The notes beneath the pieces were generated by a model. It was not told the DNA's origin. It did no database searches and was given only the letters and a program-made list of their open reading frames with translations. The position numbers and the translations under genes were made by a program. A stretch of 64,000 bases of DNA, from positions 20,827 to 84,826 of the forward strand of contig CAJUSK010000002.1 in NCBI GenBank assembly GCA_910589075.1, read 5' to 3'. Within the stretch, counting starts at the first letter, position 1; every line of letters begins with the position of its first letter. This document shows positions 24,474 to 32,925 of this stretch, one piece after another. The DNA comes from an uncultured Lachnospiraceae bacterium (GTDB lineage: Bacteria > Bacillota > Clostridia > Lachnospirales > Lachnospiraceae).

Positions 24474-26414
24474 ATGCCATCTACATTTTTTGGCTTAAAT
24501 ACAGCTTATTTGGGACTTACGGCAGCCAATGCTGCGATCAATACAACCGGCAACAATATTTCCAACGTAAATACCGATGGGTACAGCAGACAGCATACAG
24601 TGCAGCAGGCCAGTGAAGCATTGCGGACATTTACAAGCTATGGCTGTGCAGGCGCCGGTGTGGACGTACTGGCCATTGAGCGGTACAGAAATGAATATTA
24701 TGATGTAAAATACTGGGAAAACAATTCCAATGTGGGAGAGTATTCCATTAAATCCTATTATATGAAGCAGATTGAAGGATACTTCCGTGATGACGGCGGC
24801 GTTGAAGAAGGCGATCTGAAAGGGTTTAATACACTTCTGGACGAAATGTATGCAGCCCTGGCTGATGTCAAAAAAGATTCCGGAACAGATGATCCCAGAC
24901 GTGCATTTCTGGGCACGGCGGAATCACTGACAGAATATTTCAATACCATGGCCGGGAATCTGCAGAAACTGCAGAAGGATGTCAATACGGAAATTCGTAC
25001 CTGTGTGGATCGGATCAATGCCCTGGCCCAGGAAATCGTAACATTGAATAAACAGATCAATGTAATTGAAATCGGCGGCGGCAAGGCCAATGAGCTGCGG
25101 GATCAGAGGGCGCTGATCATTGACCAGCTTTCCGAGATTGTGGATGTGGAAGTGGAAGAGCAGCAGGTGACAGACCCGCACAATCCGGGACGCTTTACCG
25201 GCGCCACCCGCTTTATTGTCAAGATTGCGGGACGCCAGACATTGGTGGATGACCGTCTTTCTAATTCTCTGTACTGCAAAGCCAGAGGGGATGATGAAAA
25301 AGTCAACCAGTCCGATGCGGATGGCCTCTATGATATTTACTGGTCAAACGGCAACCGTTTCAGCCTGAAAAATGCCAGCCTGGGCGGCCAGCTGAAAGCA
25401 TTGGCACAGCTCAGGGACGGTAATAACGGCGAACACTTCAACGGTACCGTATCTATGGTGGATATAAAGCGGCAGGCAGATGGCGAGCGGCACAGTGTTA
25501 TTTCGATTGATGTATCGGCTGAACATCTGAAGGATATCAATAAATGCACATTGCCGGATAACGGCGGTAAGATCCTGCTGGGAAGCAAAGAATACTATTT
25601 TGATTCCTGGACCATGAAATATGATGCGGATACCAAACAGTACAGCTATGATTTTGTTTTGAGCAACCCGCCTAAAAATGAAGATACCAGTATAGGCGGC
25701 CTGATTGGCAAGGATGCATCCATCGGTGACCGGGTGGAATATCAGGGTGTTCCCTATTATATGGAACAGATGAATGAGTGGATTCGGTGCTATTCCAGAG
25801 CGTTTAACGAGATTATGACACAGGACGGGGCCATTGACAATTATGGCGATCCGGGGCAGAATCTGTTCCGTGCAGATAAGGCCACGGATGATACCCAGTG
25901 GAATTTTGATAAATATGGGGACGGAACCCCATCCTATGGAAATAAAAAACTGGACGGCAGTTTTTCCTATACCATTTCTTCTTCGGACGACAGCTATTAC
26001 TGGCTGACAGCGTTTAACTTCTCCGTATCAGACGAACTGTTAAACGACCCCAATAAGATGGCTACCCATACCGGGAACCAGGATGAAGAGAGCAAATATG
26101 ATGTGGTGGATGAACTGATTGACCTCAAGACGAATGTAAGTAAAATGGATTTCCGGGGCAGCTCTGCCAGTCAGTTTCTGCAATGTGTTTTGTCGGATAT
26201 TGCCCTGAATACCCGTCGTGCAGATGACTTTGGGGACAATTACGAGAATATCGCCAAGAGCATCGAGACACAGCGACTGTCAGTTCACGGTGTGGATGAA
26301 GACGAAGAAGCAATCAATCTGGTAAAGTATCGTCATGCATACAATCTGGCATGTAAGATGGTACAGACCTTAACAGAAGTATACGACAGGCTTATCTTGC
26401 AGACAGGTGTATAA
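24474..26414 (+). CDS. flgK: Flagellar hook-associated protein FlgK (copy 2, longer paralogue)
   Basis: It has 646 residues. The N-terminus (GLTAANAAINTTGNNISNVNTDGYSRQHTVQQ) and C-terminus (HGVDEDEEAINLVKYRHAYNLACKMVQTLTEVYD) carry the same FlgK signatures as the gene before it, but similarity between the two middles is not obvious. Both are intact with good ribosome sites (AAAGGAGGAAGG here). It could be a second junction protein, since HAP1 and HAP3 are needed in layers, or a specialised variant. Which copy is the main HAP1 cannot be decided. Confidence 0.9.
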   Translation: MPSTFFGLNTAYLGLTAANAAINTTGNNISNVNTDGYSRQHTVQQASEALRTFTSYGCAGAGVDVLAIERYRNEYYDVKYWENNSNVGEYSIKSYYMKQIEGYFRDDGGVEEGDLKGFNTLLDEMYAALADVKKDSGTDDPRRAFLGTAESLTEYFNTMAGNLQKLQKDVNTEIRTCVDRINALAQEIVTLNKQINVIEIGGGKANELRDQRALIIDQLSEIVDVEVEEQQVTDPHNPGRFTGATRFIVKIAGRQTLVDDRLSNSLYCKARGDDEKVNQSDADGLYDIYWSNGNRFSLKNASLGGQLKALAQLRDGNNGEHFNGTVSMVDIKRQADGERHSVISIDVSAEHLKDINKCTLPDNGGKILLGSKEYYFDSWTMKYDADTKQYSYDFVLSNPPKNEDTSIGGLIGKDASIGDRVEYQGVPYYMEQMNEWIRCYSRAFNEIMTQDGAIDNYGDPGQNLFRADKATDDTQWNFDKYGDGTPSYGNKKLDGSFSYTISSSDDSYYWLTAFNFSVSDELLNDPNKMATHTGNQDEESKYDVVDELIDLKTNVSKMDFRGSSASQFLQCVLSDIALNTRRADDFGDNYENIAKSIETQRLSVHGVDEDEEAINLVKYRHAYNLACKMVQTLTEVYDRLILQTGV

Positions 26415-26514
26415 GGGGTCTGGCTGAGGCGGGCGCTCATGCATGCCCCAGTCGGAATATCATATGCTGTGGGTGGGGAGACCAGAGCAGTTCAATCATA
26501 AGGGAGGACGGAAC

Positions 26515-28251
26515 ATGCGAATTACCAGTAAAATTATACAGAACAATGCGCTTTCCAATATTAACAATAATAAACTGATGGAAAATAAATATCAGAACCA
26601 GATGTCTACCGGTAAGAAAATATTGAGACCTTCAGAAGATCCGGTTGTGGCCATACGTTCGCTGCGGCTGCGTACGACACTTTCCGAAGTTACCCAATAC
26701 CGGGATAAAAATGCCGAGGATGCGGACAGCTGGCTGACCCTGACCGAGGACGCCATTAACACGGTCAATGATGTGTTAACCGATATGCTGGCTGAGTGCA
26801 ATACCGGTGCAGTAAAATTCAAACAGTCCGCTGACAGAAAGACAATCCTGGATCATTTAAAACAGTTAAAGGATGAGATTTATGCCACCGGCGATGCGGA
26901 TTTTGCGAACAGAGGACTGTTCACAGGTTACCGTACCGGCGTGAAGCTCCGTTTCCAGGGAGATACAAAACAGACTTATAATCCCATTAAGGAGAAAGTG
27001 GATAAATCGGCTCTGGATGACATCACCTATATTAAGATGGATAACGGTACAGGCAGTATCGGCGAAATCAATGCGGGAAATTATACCGATGCGGATTATA
27101 GCATTGCAGATACGGATGTGAGCAAGGAAACCGTCCACAGACTCAGGCTTTCTTACGATAAACTGGACAAAGATGTAAAGCCGATTATCGAATATTATAA
27201 GGGTGATTCCGGCATTGCCGGAAACGGTCCCCTGAATATACCGGTGATAACCGTATCAAAATATGGTACGGTACTCAGCGATGCGGATGGCAATCCGGTC
27301 AATGATACCACTACCACGCCGCCGCCGGCTGAAGTAAAGGCTGATCCATATCAGTATGTGCAGAAACCTTATAAGACAGACGCTGCCGGCAATCTGATAC
27401 AGCAGACGGATGGAGGAGGCAATCCGGTATTTGATGCAGACGGCAATCCGGTGTTTGAGACGATGGATACTACGCAGCCCTGTGCGGTGTTTATTCCTGA
27501 GACCGGTGAATTGATTTTAAATGATGCGGCATATAATACGCTGTCTGCCACCAGAGATTACAGCAGGACGGAGGATGTAAACGAAGGCACCATTTCCATT
27601 TCCTATGGTAAGAGTGACTGGAGAAACGGAGACCTGCGCCCGGAACATTATTTTGAATGTGTGGAGGATCCGGACGGAAAGAATATCCAGCACAATACCA
27701 GTGATGATCCGGATGATCAGGTAATCTCTTATGATGTGGGCTTTAACCAGGAACTGCGTGTCAATACCCTGGCATCTGAAGTGTACACCCATGCCATCGG
27801 CAGAGATGTACAGGATCTGATTAATACACTGGAGCAGGTACAGGATGTGGAAGCGGCGATCAGTGCTCTCCAGGGTGTGATTGATGATACGACCACATCC
27901 GACGCTGACCGGGAAAAGGCTGAAAAGAGTCTGGCGGCAGCCAATAAAACATTGACTTTCCTGGAAGATAAGCTGGAGGTATCATTCCAGCAGGGAATTA
28001 CAAAGATGCAGAAGCATCAGAAAACCACCACGCTTGCCCTGACTTCTGTGGGTACCCGTTCCCAGAAGCTGGATCTGGTGAAAGAGAGGCTTTCTTCTCA
28101 GAAGACCAGTTTCAAGGATCTGGTGGCAGATAACGAACAGGTGGATACTGCTGAGGCGGCAACCAATCTGTCCAATGCGAAGCTGGCCTATGACGGAGCG
28201 CTGATGGCAACCGGAAAAATTACGGAAAACAGCCTGCTGAATTTTATCTGA
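26515..28251 (+). CDS. flgL: Flagellar hook-associated protein FlgL
   Basis: It has 578 residues, about twice the enterobacterial FlgL. The N-terminal 130 residues (MRITSKIIQNNALSNIN ... SEDPVVAIRSLRLRTTLSEV) and C-terminal 150 (LDLVKERLSSQKTSFKDL ... AEAATNLSNAKLAYDGAL) match the flagellin-like D0/D1 domains. In between is a long variable insert with a short repeat, NPVFDADGNPVFE near residue 300. ATG 26515 follows AGGGAGG; an upstream ATG at 26443 adds 24 unrelated residues. FlgL joins FlgK to the filament. Confidence 0.93.
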   Translation: MRITSKIIQNNALSNINNNKLMENKYQNQMSTGKKILRPSEDPVVAIRSLRLRTTLSEVTQYRDKNAEDADSWLTLTEDAINTVNDVLTDMLAECNTGAVKFKQSADRKTILDHLKQLKDEIYATGDADFANRGLFTGYRTGVKLRFQGDTKQTYNPIKEKVDKSALDDITYIKMDNGTGSIGEINAGNYTDADYSIADTDVSKETVHRLRLSYDKLDKDVKPIIEYYKGDSGIAGNGPLNIPVITVSKYGTVLSDADGNPVNDTTTTPPPAEVKADPYQYVQKPYKTDAAGNLIQQTDGGGNPVFDADGNPVFETMDTTQPCAVFIPETGELILNDAAYNTLSATRDYSRTEDVNEGTISISYGKSDWRNGDLRPEHYFECVEDPDGKNIQHNTSDDPDDQVISYDVGFNQELRVNTLASEVYTHAIGRDVQDLINTLEQVQDVEAAISALQGVIDDTTTSDADREKAEKSLAAANKTLTFLEDKLEVSFQQGITKMQKHQKTTTLALTSVGTRSQKLDLVKERLSSQKTSFKDLVADNEQVDTAEAATNLSNAKLAYDGALMATGKITENSLLNFI

Positions 28252-28271
28252 TACATTTAAAGGAGCAGCGT

Positions 28272-28733
28272 ATGAAAATAGAAACCAGGATTTTCGGAGA
28301 AATTGAAATAGATGATGATAAAATAATCCGTTTTGCAAACGGGATTATAGGATTTCCGGAATTGAAAGAATTTTCGCTGATGCATGATTCGGAGAACACC
28401 GGCGGAGGTGGGATCAGATGGATGCAGTCTCTCCAGGAACCGGCGTTTGCCATGCCGGTTCTGGATCCTCTTGTCATTATGCCTGATTATAATCCGCAGG
28501 TGGAAGATGAGCTTTTAAAACCGATCGGCAGTCTGGAACCTGACCATATGCTTGTATTGGTCACATTGTCAGTACCGTCCGACATCCGTAAGATGAGTGT
28601 TAATCTGCGCGCGCCGATTGTGGTGCATACGGAATCCAGAAAGGCATGTCAGGTTATCGTGGACGATGAAAAATACCCTGTGAAATATCCTATTTATGAG
28701 TTGTTGCAGGCAGCAAAGAAAGCAGGTGAATGA
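28272..28733 (+). CDS. fliW: Flagellar assembly factor FliW
   Basis: It has 153 residues, the usual FliW size. Motifs: FGEIEIDDDKIIRFANGIIGFPEL at the start, WMQSLQEPAFAMPVLDPL near 55 and LVTLSVP near 97. FliW binds CsrA (releasing hag mRNA from repression) and flagellin, coupling flagellin translation to its export. It is followed by csrA after one base, the classic partner-switch operon. No flagellin gene lies in the window. Confidence 0.95.
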   Translation: MKIETRIFGEIEIDDDKIIRFANGIIGFPELKEFSLMHDSENTGGGGIRWMQSLQEPAFAMPVLDPLVIMPDYNPQVEDELLKPIGSLEPDHMLVLVTLSVPSDIRKMSVNLRAPIVVHTESRKACQVIVDDEKYPVKYPIYELLQAAKKAGE

Positions 28734-28734
28734 G

Positions 28735-28953
28735 ATGCTGGCATTATCCAGAAAGAAAAACGAAGCGCTGATTATAAACAACAATATTGAAATTACTGTG
28801 CTGGAAATCAAAGGTGAGCAGGTAAAGCTGGGAATTTCCGCGCCAAGGGATGTGCCGGTGTATCGTAAGGAAGTATATGTGCAGATTCAGGAGGCCAATA
28901 AAGAGGCCGTGAATACGGATGGCTTTGAAAATCTGAAACAGCTTCTGGGCTGA
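28735..28953 (+). CDS. csrA: Carbon storage regulator CsrA
   Basis: This 72-residue RNA-binding dimer has the N-terminal strand MLALSRKKNEALIINNNIEITVLEI and the RNA-contact loop GISAPRDVPVYRKEVY, including the key Arg. The C-terminal extension contains the region FliW uses in Bacillus. CsrA blocks ribosome binding at GGA-containing hairpins. It ends the first flagellar transcription unit at the terminator at 28974. Confidence 0.96.
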   Translation: MLALSRKKNEALIINNNIEITVLEIKGEQVKLGISAPRDVPVYRKEVYVQIQEANKEAVNTDGFENLKQLLG

Positions 28954-28973
28954 AGACCATAGAAGGAAAGCGG

Positions 28974-29012
28974 GAAAATGTTTATGAATTCTATAAACAT
29001 TTTCTTTTTTTT
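28974..29012 (+). terminator. Intrinsic terminator after csrA
   Basis: GAAAATGTTTAT pairs with ATAAACATTTTC, followed by eight T. Its 3' arm and T tract double as the -35 and spacer of the flaG promoter. Confidence 0.85.
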
Positions 29013-29020
29013 GCCGATAT
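28994..29020 (+). promoter_or_regulatory. Sigma-28 promoter of flaG-fliD-fliS, overlapping the terminator
   Basis: TAAACATT (28994-29001), 11 bases, GCCGATAT (29013-29020). Thirteen of 16 positions match TAAAGTTT-N11-GCCGATAA, with exact spacing. The -35 lies in the 3' arm of the csrA terminator. Confidence 0.75.
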
Positions 29021-29077
29021 TATTTGTAGATATTTAAGGACATCACAGTTAACTGACATCACACGGAGGTGATTAAT

Positions 29078-29512
29078 ATGAACATTGAACCGGTAAGCAG
29101 TGCCATGACATTTCAGGCACAGACACAAACACAGAAGCCGACAACAGAAAAGGCGGCCCCGGCAGACATGGATGTAACCGCGGCAAATATTGAGAAACCT
29201 GTAGACGCATCAACACTTGTTGTTAAGAATGCCGGAGAGGCAGATGGACAGAATGGTCAGGGAAATCAGGGCGGAGGCGCAAGAGAGCAGCAGTCACAGG
29301 AATCCATTAAGAAGATGGTGGATCAGCTAAATAAGAAAATGAGTAATTCTGAGGCCATCTTTGGTATCCATGAGGATACAAACCGTGTCACCATTAAAAT
29401 CGTAGACAGGGAAACCAAAGAAGTCATCAAGGAATACCCGCCTGAAAAGACGCTTGATATGATCGCCAAGGTGTGGGAGATGGCAGGCATTTTAGTAGAT
29501 GAAAAGCTCTAG
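29078..29512 (+). CDS. flaG: FlaG-family flagellar protein
   Basis: It has 144 residues. Residues 1-70 are low-complexity and Gln/Ala-rich; the conserved FlaG part is about 80-144 (MVDQLNKKMSNSEAIFGIHEDTNRVTIKIVDRETKEVIKEYPPEKTLDMIAKVWEMAGILVDEK). FlaG influences filament length in some species. It directly precedes fliD, as is typical. ATG 29078 follows CACGGAGGTG, which also resembles a CsrA site. Confidence 0.92.
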   Translation: MNIEPVSSAMTFQAQTQTQKPTTEKAAPADMDVTAANIEKPVDASTLVVKNAGEADGQNGQGNQGGGAREQQSQESIKKMVDQLNKKMSNSEAIFGIHEDTNRVTIKIVDRETKEVIKEYPPEKTLDMIAKVWEMAGILVDEKL

Positions 29513-29524
29513 GAGGTAAAAAAT

Positions 29525-31705
29525 ATGGCAATGAGAATTTCCGGTATTGCATCCGGATTGGATACTGACAGTATGGTACAGGAGCTGGTCAAAGTATCCA
29601 GCGCAAAGAAAGAAGAACTGGAAAAGGCGCAGACCAAACTGGGCTGGAAACAGGAAACCTGGAAGAGTCTGAATGCCAAGGTATATAAGTTTTTTAATGA
29701 TCAGTTGGGCAATCTTTCTCTGGAAGGCTCCTTTGTCAAGAAAAAAACGACGATTTCGGACAGCAATATTGCCAGTGTCATTGCCAGTGATACGGCAGTA
29801 AACGGTTCCCAGTCCCTGGCCGTTAAGAAACTGGCAAAGGCAGGGCGTCTCACCGGCGGTAAGCTGAGCGATGACAAGAGTGTGAAGGGTTCCACCACAT
29901 TGGCTGCTTTGTCAGCGAAATCCGGCACTGCGCTGGAGGCTACAGATACGTTTAGCCTGCGTATTAAAGTAGGCGGAAAAGAGAGTACCATTGAACTGCG
30001 GGGTTCCTCCACAATAGATGATGTACTGAACAGCTTAAAAGGTGCGGGGCTGACAGCCAGTTTCGACGAGACCAATCAGAGAATCTTTTTGAGTTCTGCA
30101 AGTACAGGGGCAGAGAACGATTTTTCTCTGACAGCAGGTGATCTGAATGGCCTGAAGGCTCTGAACAGTATGGGGCTTTTGAGCAGGAGTGATATTTCGG
30201 ATGAATCCAACGCGACCTATCAGGAATATGCTTTCTGGGCCAGCGCTTATGAAAAGCAGCCGGATGGCAGTTATGTATTAAATGAGTCAGTTCTGCAGGA
30301 ACGGATTGCAGAGAAGACAAAAGAAAAAGCCGAATCCATGCTGAAGGAGCTGGAGTCTTATAAGAGCGAAGTGCAGAGACTGCGTGAAGAGAGAGGAAAA
30401 CTCACGGAAGAAGGCGCTCTGCAGAAGAACTTCGTGGAATCACAAGCCGCTCAGAAGAAACTGGCCGATGCTGCCAATGTGCTCAAAGATTATTACGACG
30501 GCGTAGTGAAAGCCAATGATGCAAAGATTGCAGAACAGCAGGAAATCGTCGACAATGCAGATGGTTCCCATACGCCTGACGAAATAGCTGAAGCAACAGC
30601 TAAAATAGAGGAACTGAAAAAACAGAATGATGCGAATAAGGAAAACCTTGTACAGGCCAGCCAGGCATATGCAATCGCGTCTTCTGCAGCCAACGCCATG
30701 GGCTCCAGTGTGCCGACCACAGCACCTTATAAACTGGAAGAACAGGTGGATAAGGAAAACCGCGCCTTTGCGGAAGTAGCGCATGAGGCGTTACACAATA
30801 TGACGCTCAGCGCAGCCAGTGAGTCCGCAGTACGTGTTATGGGTTCGGATGCTGTCATTTCTTTGAATGGTGCGGAGTTTACATCCGATTCCAACACCTT
30901 CAATATTAATGGACTGACCATTACTGCCAGCGCTGAGAGTGCGGTTACAGCCAGAGATGATGACGGAAACCCGGTTAGCTGGGCTGAGACAACCATTAAT
31001 ACGGCTGATGATATTGATGGCATCTACGATATGGTCAAGAACTTTTTCAAAGAGTACAACGACCTGATCAAAGAGATGGATACGCTTTACAATGCGGAAG
31101 TGGCCAAAGGATACGAACCCCTCACTGACGAAGAAAAGGAAGCTCTGTCCGAGTCAGAAGTGGAGAAGTGGGAGACAAAGATTAAAGATTCCCTGCTTCG
31201 CCGGGATGGTGATCTGGGGACATTGATCAATGTATTTAAAACGACCATGCTGGGCACATATAATATCAACGGCAAGTCTTACAGCCTTTCCAGCTTTGGT
31301 ATTAATACATTGAGCTATTTTAAAGCGGCAGAAAATGAGAGAGGTGTGTACCACATTGACGGTGATGAGGATGATGCCAATACTTCTTCCAATGAGAACG
31401 CGCTCAAGGCTGCCATCGCCAGCGATCCGCAGGCTGTTGCAGGATTCTTTACACAGCTGAGTAAAGACCTCAAGTCGAAAGTCAATACACTGATGGAGCG
31501 TACCACATATCGTAGTATGTATAAAGTGTATGATGACAAACGGATGCAAACAGAGTATGATGATTATAAGACAAAAATAAGTGAACAGGAGAAGAAACTG
31601 CAGGCTTTGGAGGACAGATATTATAATCAGTTTACACAGATGGAAAAAGCACTGTCCAAACTGAATTCCCAGCAGAGCTATCTCAGCAGCCTGTTTGGAG
31701 GCTGA
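29525..31705 (+). CDS. fliD: Flagellar filament cap protein FliD
   Basis: This 726-residue protein is at the long end for the family. N-terminal signature: ISGIASGLDTDSMVQELVKVSSAKKEELEKAQTKLGWKQETW. The D2/D3 region is followed by a long charged coiled-coil insert (about 255-400, rich in KEKAES, RLREERGK). The C-terminal region is YDDYKTKISEQEKKLQALEDRYYNQFTQMEKALSKLNSQQSYL. FliD forms the cap under which flagellin folds and is an adhesin in gut Clostridia. GGAGG is nine bases before ATG. FliS follows after 44 bases. Confidence 0.95.
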   Translation: MAMRISGIASGLDTDSMVQELVKVSSAKKEELEKAQTKLGWKQETWKSLNAKVYKFFNDQLGNLSLEGSFVKKKTTISDSNIASVIASDTAVNGSQSLAVKKLAKAGRLTGGKLSDDKSVKGSTTLAALSAKSGTALEATDTFSLRIKVGGKESTIELRGSSTIDDVLNSLKGAGLTASFDETNQRIFLSSASTGAENDFSLTAGDLNGLKALNSMGLLSRSDISDESNATYQEYAFWASAYEKQPDGSYVLNESVLQERIAEKTKEKAESMLKELESYKSEVQRLREERGKLTEEGALQKNFVESQAAQKKLADAANVLKDYYDGVVKANDAKIAEQQEIVDNADGSHTPDEIAEATAKIEELKKQNDANKENLVQASQAYAIASSAANAMGSSVPTTAPYKLEEQVDKENRAFAEVAHEALHNMTLSAASESAVRVMGSDAVISLNGAEFTSDSNTFNINGLTITASAESAVTARDDDGNPVSWAETTINTADDIDGIYDMVKNFFKEYNDLIKEMDTLYNAEVAKGYEPLTDEEKEALSESEVEKWETKIKDSLLRRDGDLGTLINVFKTTMLGTYNINGKSYSLSSFGINTLSYFKAAENERGVYHIDGDEDDANTSSNENALKAAIASDPQAVAGFFTQLSKDLKSKVNTLMERTTYRSMYKVYDDKRMQTEYDDYKTKISEQEKKLQALEDRYYNQFTQMEKALSKLNSQQSYLSSLFGG

Positions 31706-31732
31706 CAGGAAAGGTAACGGAATAAACACGGA

Positions 31733-31742
31733 ACAAGGAGGT
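31733..31742 (+). promoter_or_regulatory. Candidate CsrA site over the fliS ribosome binding site
   Basis: ACAAGGAGGT matches the CsrA core ACARGGAUGU at nine of ten positions and covers the fliS ribosome site. A second GGA lies eight bases upstream. Any strong Shine-Dalgarno resembles this motif, so evidence is modest. Confidence 0.35.
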
Positions 31743-31749
31743 ACCAGGT

Positions 31750-32136
31750 ATGCCATTGCCTAACGCGTATGCGGCTTATAACAGAAACAAAGTTCTGACA
31801 GCTTCACCGGCGGAACTGACCCTTATGCTGTATGACGGTGCAATCAAATTCTGCAATTTTGCGATTGCGGGAATCGAGAGTAAAGATATTGAGAAGGCAC
31901 ATAATAACATTATCAAGACACAGAAGATTATCGAAGAGTTCCTGCGTACTCTGGATGAAAAATATCCGGTTTACAAAGATTTTGAGAATGTATATAATTA
32001 TCTGATGGGACGTCTTCAGGAAGCAAATGTCCATAAGGACAAAGCGATTTTGGAAGAGGTGCTGACACACCTGAGAGGTATGAGGGATACCTGGAAAGAA
32101 GTAATGAATCAGAACAATACGCACAAGCCCAAGTGA
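31750..32136 (+). CDS. fliS: Flagellin chaperone FliS
   Basis: This 128-residue helical protein has the family motifs AYAAYNRNKVLTASPAELTLMLYDGAIKF and the conserved C-terminal REAN-like LRTLDEKYPVYKD / MRDTWKEV region. FliS binds the C-terminus of flagellin to prevent polymerisation in the cytoplasm and contacts FliW in Bacillus. Downstream of fliD as usual; its stop overlaps the upstream end of the next frame. Confidence 0.95.
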   Translation: MPLPNAYAAYNRNKVLTASPAELTLMLYDGAIKFCNFAIAGIESKDIEKAHNNIIKTQKIIEEFLRTLDEKYPVYKDFENVYNYLMGRLQEANVHKDKAILEEVLTHLRGMRDTWKEVMNQNNTHKPK

Positions 32137-32144
32137 GGATGAAA

Positions 32145-32624
32145 ATGGCAGAAATTGGACAATACGTGGATATCCTGCTGGAAAGTCTCAGGAAAAAAAA
32201 GAGTATACTTCAGAGACTTCTTGAGGAAAATGGCAAACAGGAAGAAGCAATTAAAGAGAACAGCGATACCGCAGCTTTTGACCGGATTGTGCAGACAAAG
32301 AGCAGCTTTATTGCGGAACTGGAATTGCTGGACAGCGGATTTGAGAAGATCTATGACAGAATCCGGGATGGATTGTCGGAGGAGAAGGCTGTATTTTGCA
32401 ATGAAATTGCTCAAATGAAGCAGTTGATTTCGGAAATAACAGATTTAAGCGTCAGTGTCCAGACATCAGAGCGGAGAAATAAACAGTTGATAGATAACTA
32501 TTTTTCCTATGCCAGAGGCAAAATACGTCAGGCAAAAAAAAGTGTCCGTGCGGCAAATGACTATTATAAAAATATGAGTCAGACCAATTTTGTGGATCCA
32601 CAGTTGGTGGATCGAAAGAAATAA
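32145..32624 (+). CDS. FliT/FlgN-like flagellar chaperone (putative)
   Basis: This 159-residue, almost entirely helical protein has heptad-like leucines and no recognised domain motif of its own. Position directly after fliS, length and helical content match FliT-type chaperones of FliD. ATG 32145 was chosen because GTGAGGA lies six bases upstream; GTG 32133 is the longer alternative, overlapping the fliS stop. The C-terminus (about 115-150) is lysine-rich. Assignment is by position, so moderate. Confidence 0.65.
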   Translation: MAEIGQYVDILLESLRKKKSILQRLLEENGKQEEAIKENSDTAAFDRIVQTKSSFIAELELLDSGFEKIYDRIRDGLSEEKAVFCNEIAQMKQLISEITDLSVSVQTSERRNKQLIDNYFSYARGKIRQAKKSVRAANDYYKNMSQTNFVDPQLVDRKK

Positions 32625-32748
32625 AACGATAACTGAAAATTTCAGAATCGGATAAATACAGGCGGTTTTCGTTTCCACATAAAAGTGCGGGAGTGAAGGC
32701 CGCTTCTGTTCTTCCATAGGAAAATGCGTCCTATGAAACAAAAGGGAT

Positions 32749-32795
32749 GCGCAGCTTCGCGCGCGGAACAAAAGCTGCGCTTTCTATTGTTTTTC
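32749..32795 (+). terminator. Intrinsic terminator after the fliS unit
   Basis: Perfect 9-bp arms GCGCAGCTT and AAGCTGCGC are followed by TTTCTATTGTTTTT. A small second hairpin (CATAGG/CCTATG, 32715-32735) precedes it. The gap 32625-32925 otherwise holds only the next promoter. Confidence 0.8.
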
Positions 32796-32813
32796 ATCCA
32801 CAATAATTTCCAC

Positions 32814-32841
32814 TTGCACATTTCCAAAACCATGGTATAAT
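32814..32841 (+). promoter_or_regulatory. Promoter of the carboxyltransferase gene
   Basis: TTGCAC (32814-32819), 16 bases, TATAAT (32836-32841), about 85 bases before the start codon. Confidence 0.6.
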
Positions 32842-32925
32842 ATATTTTGATATTCAAAGTATTTGAAGTGCAAAACATATTGGATGTTTAAAGCAATGAT
32901 CATATAAGAGGAGAGGACCGCAGTT

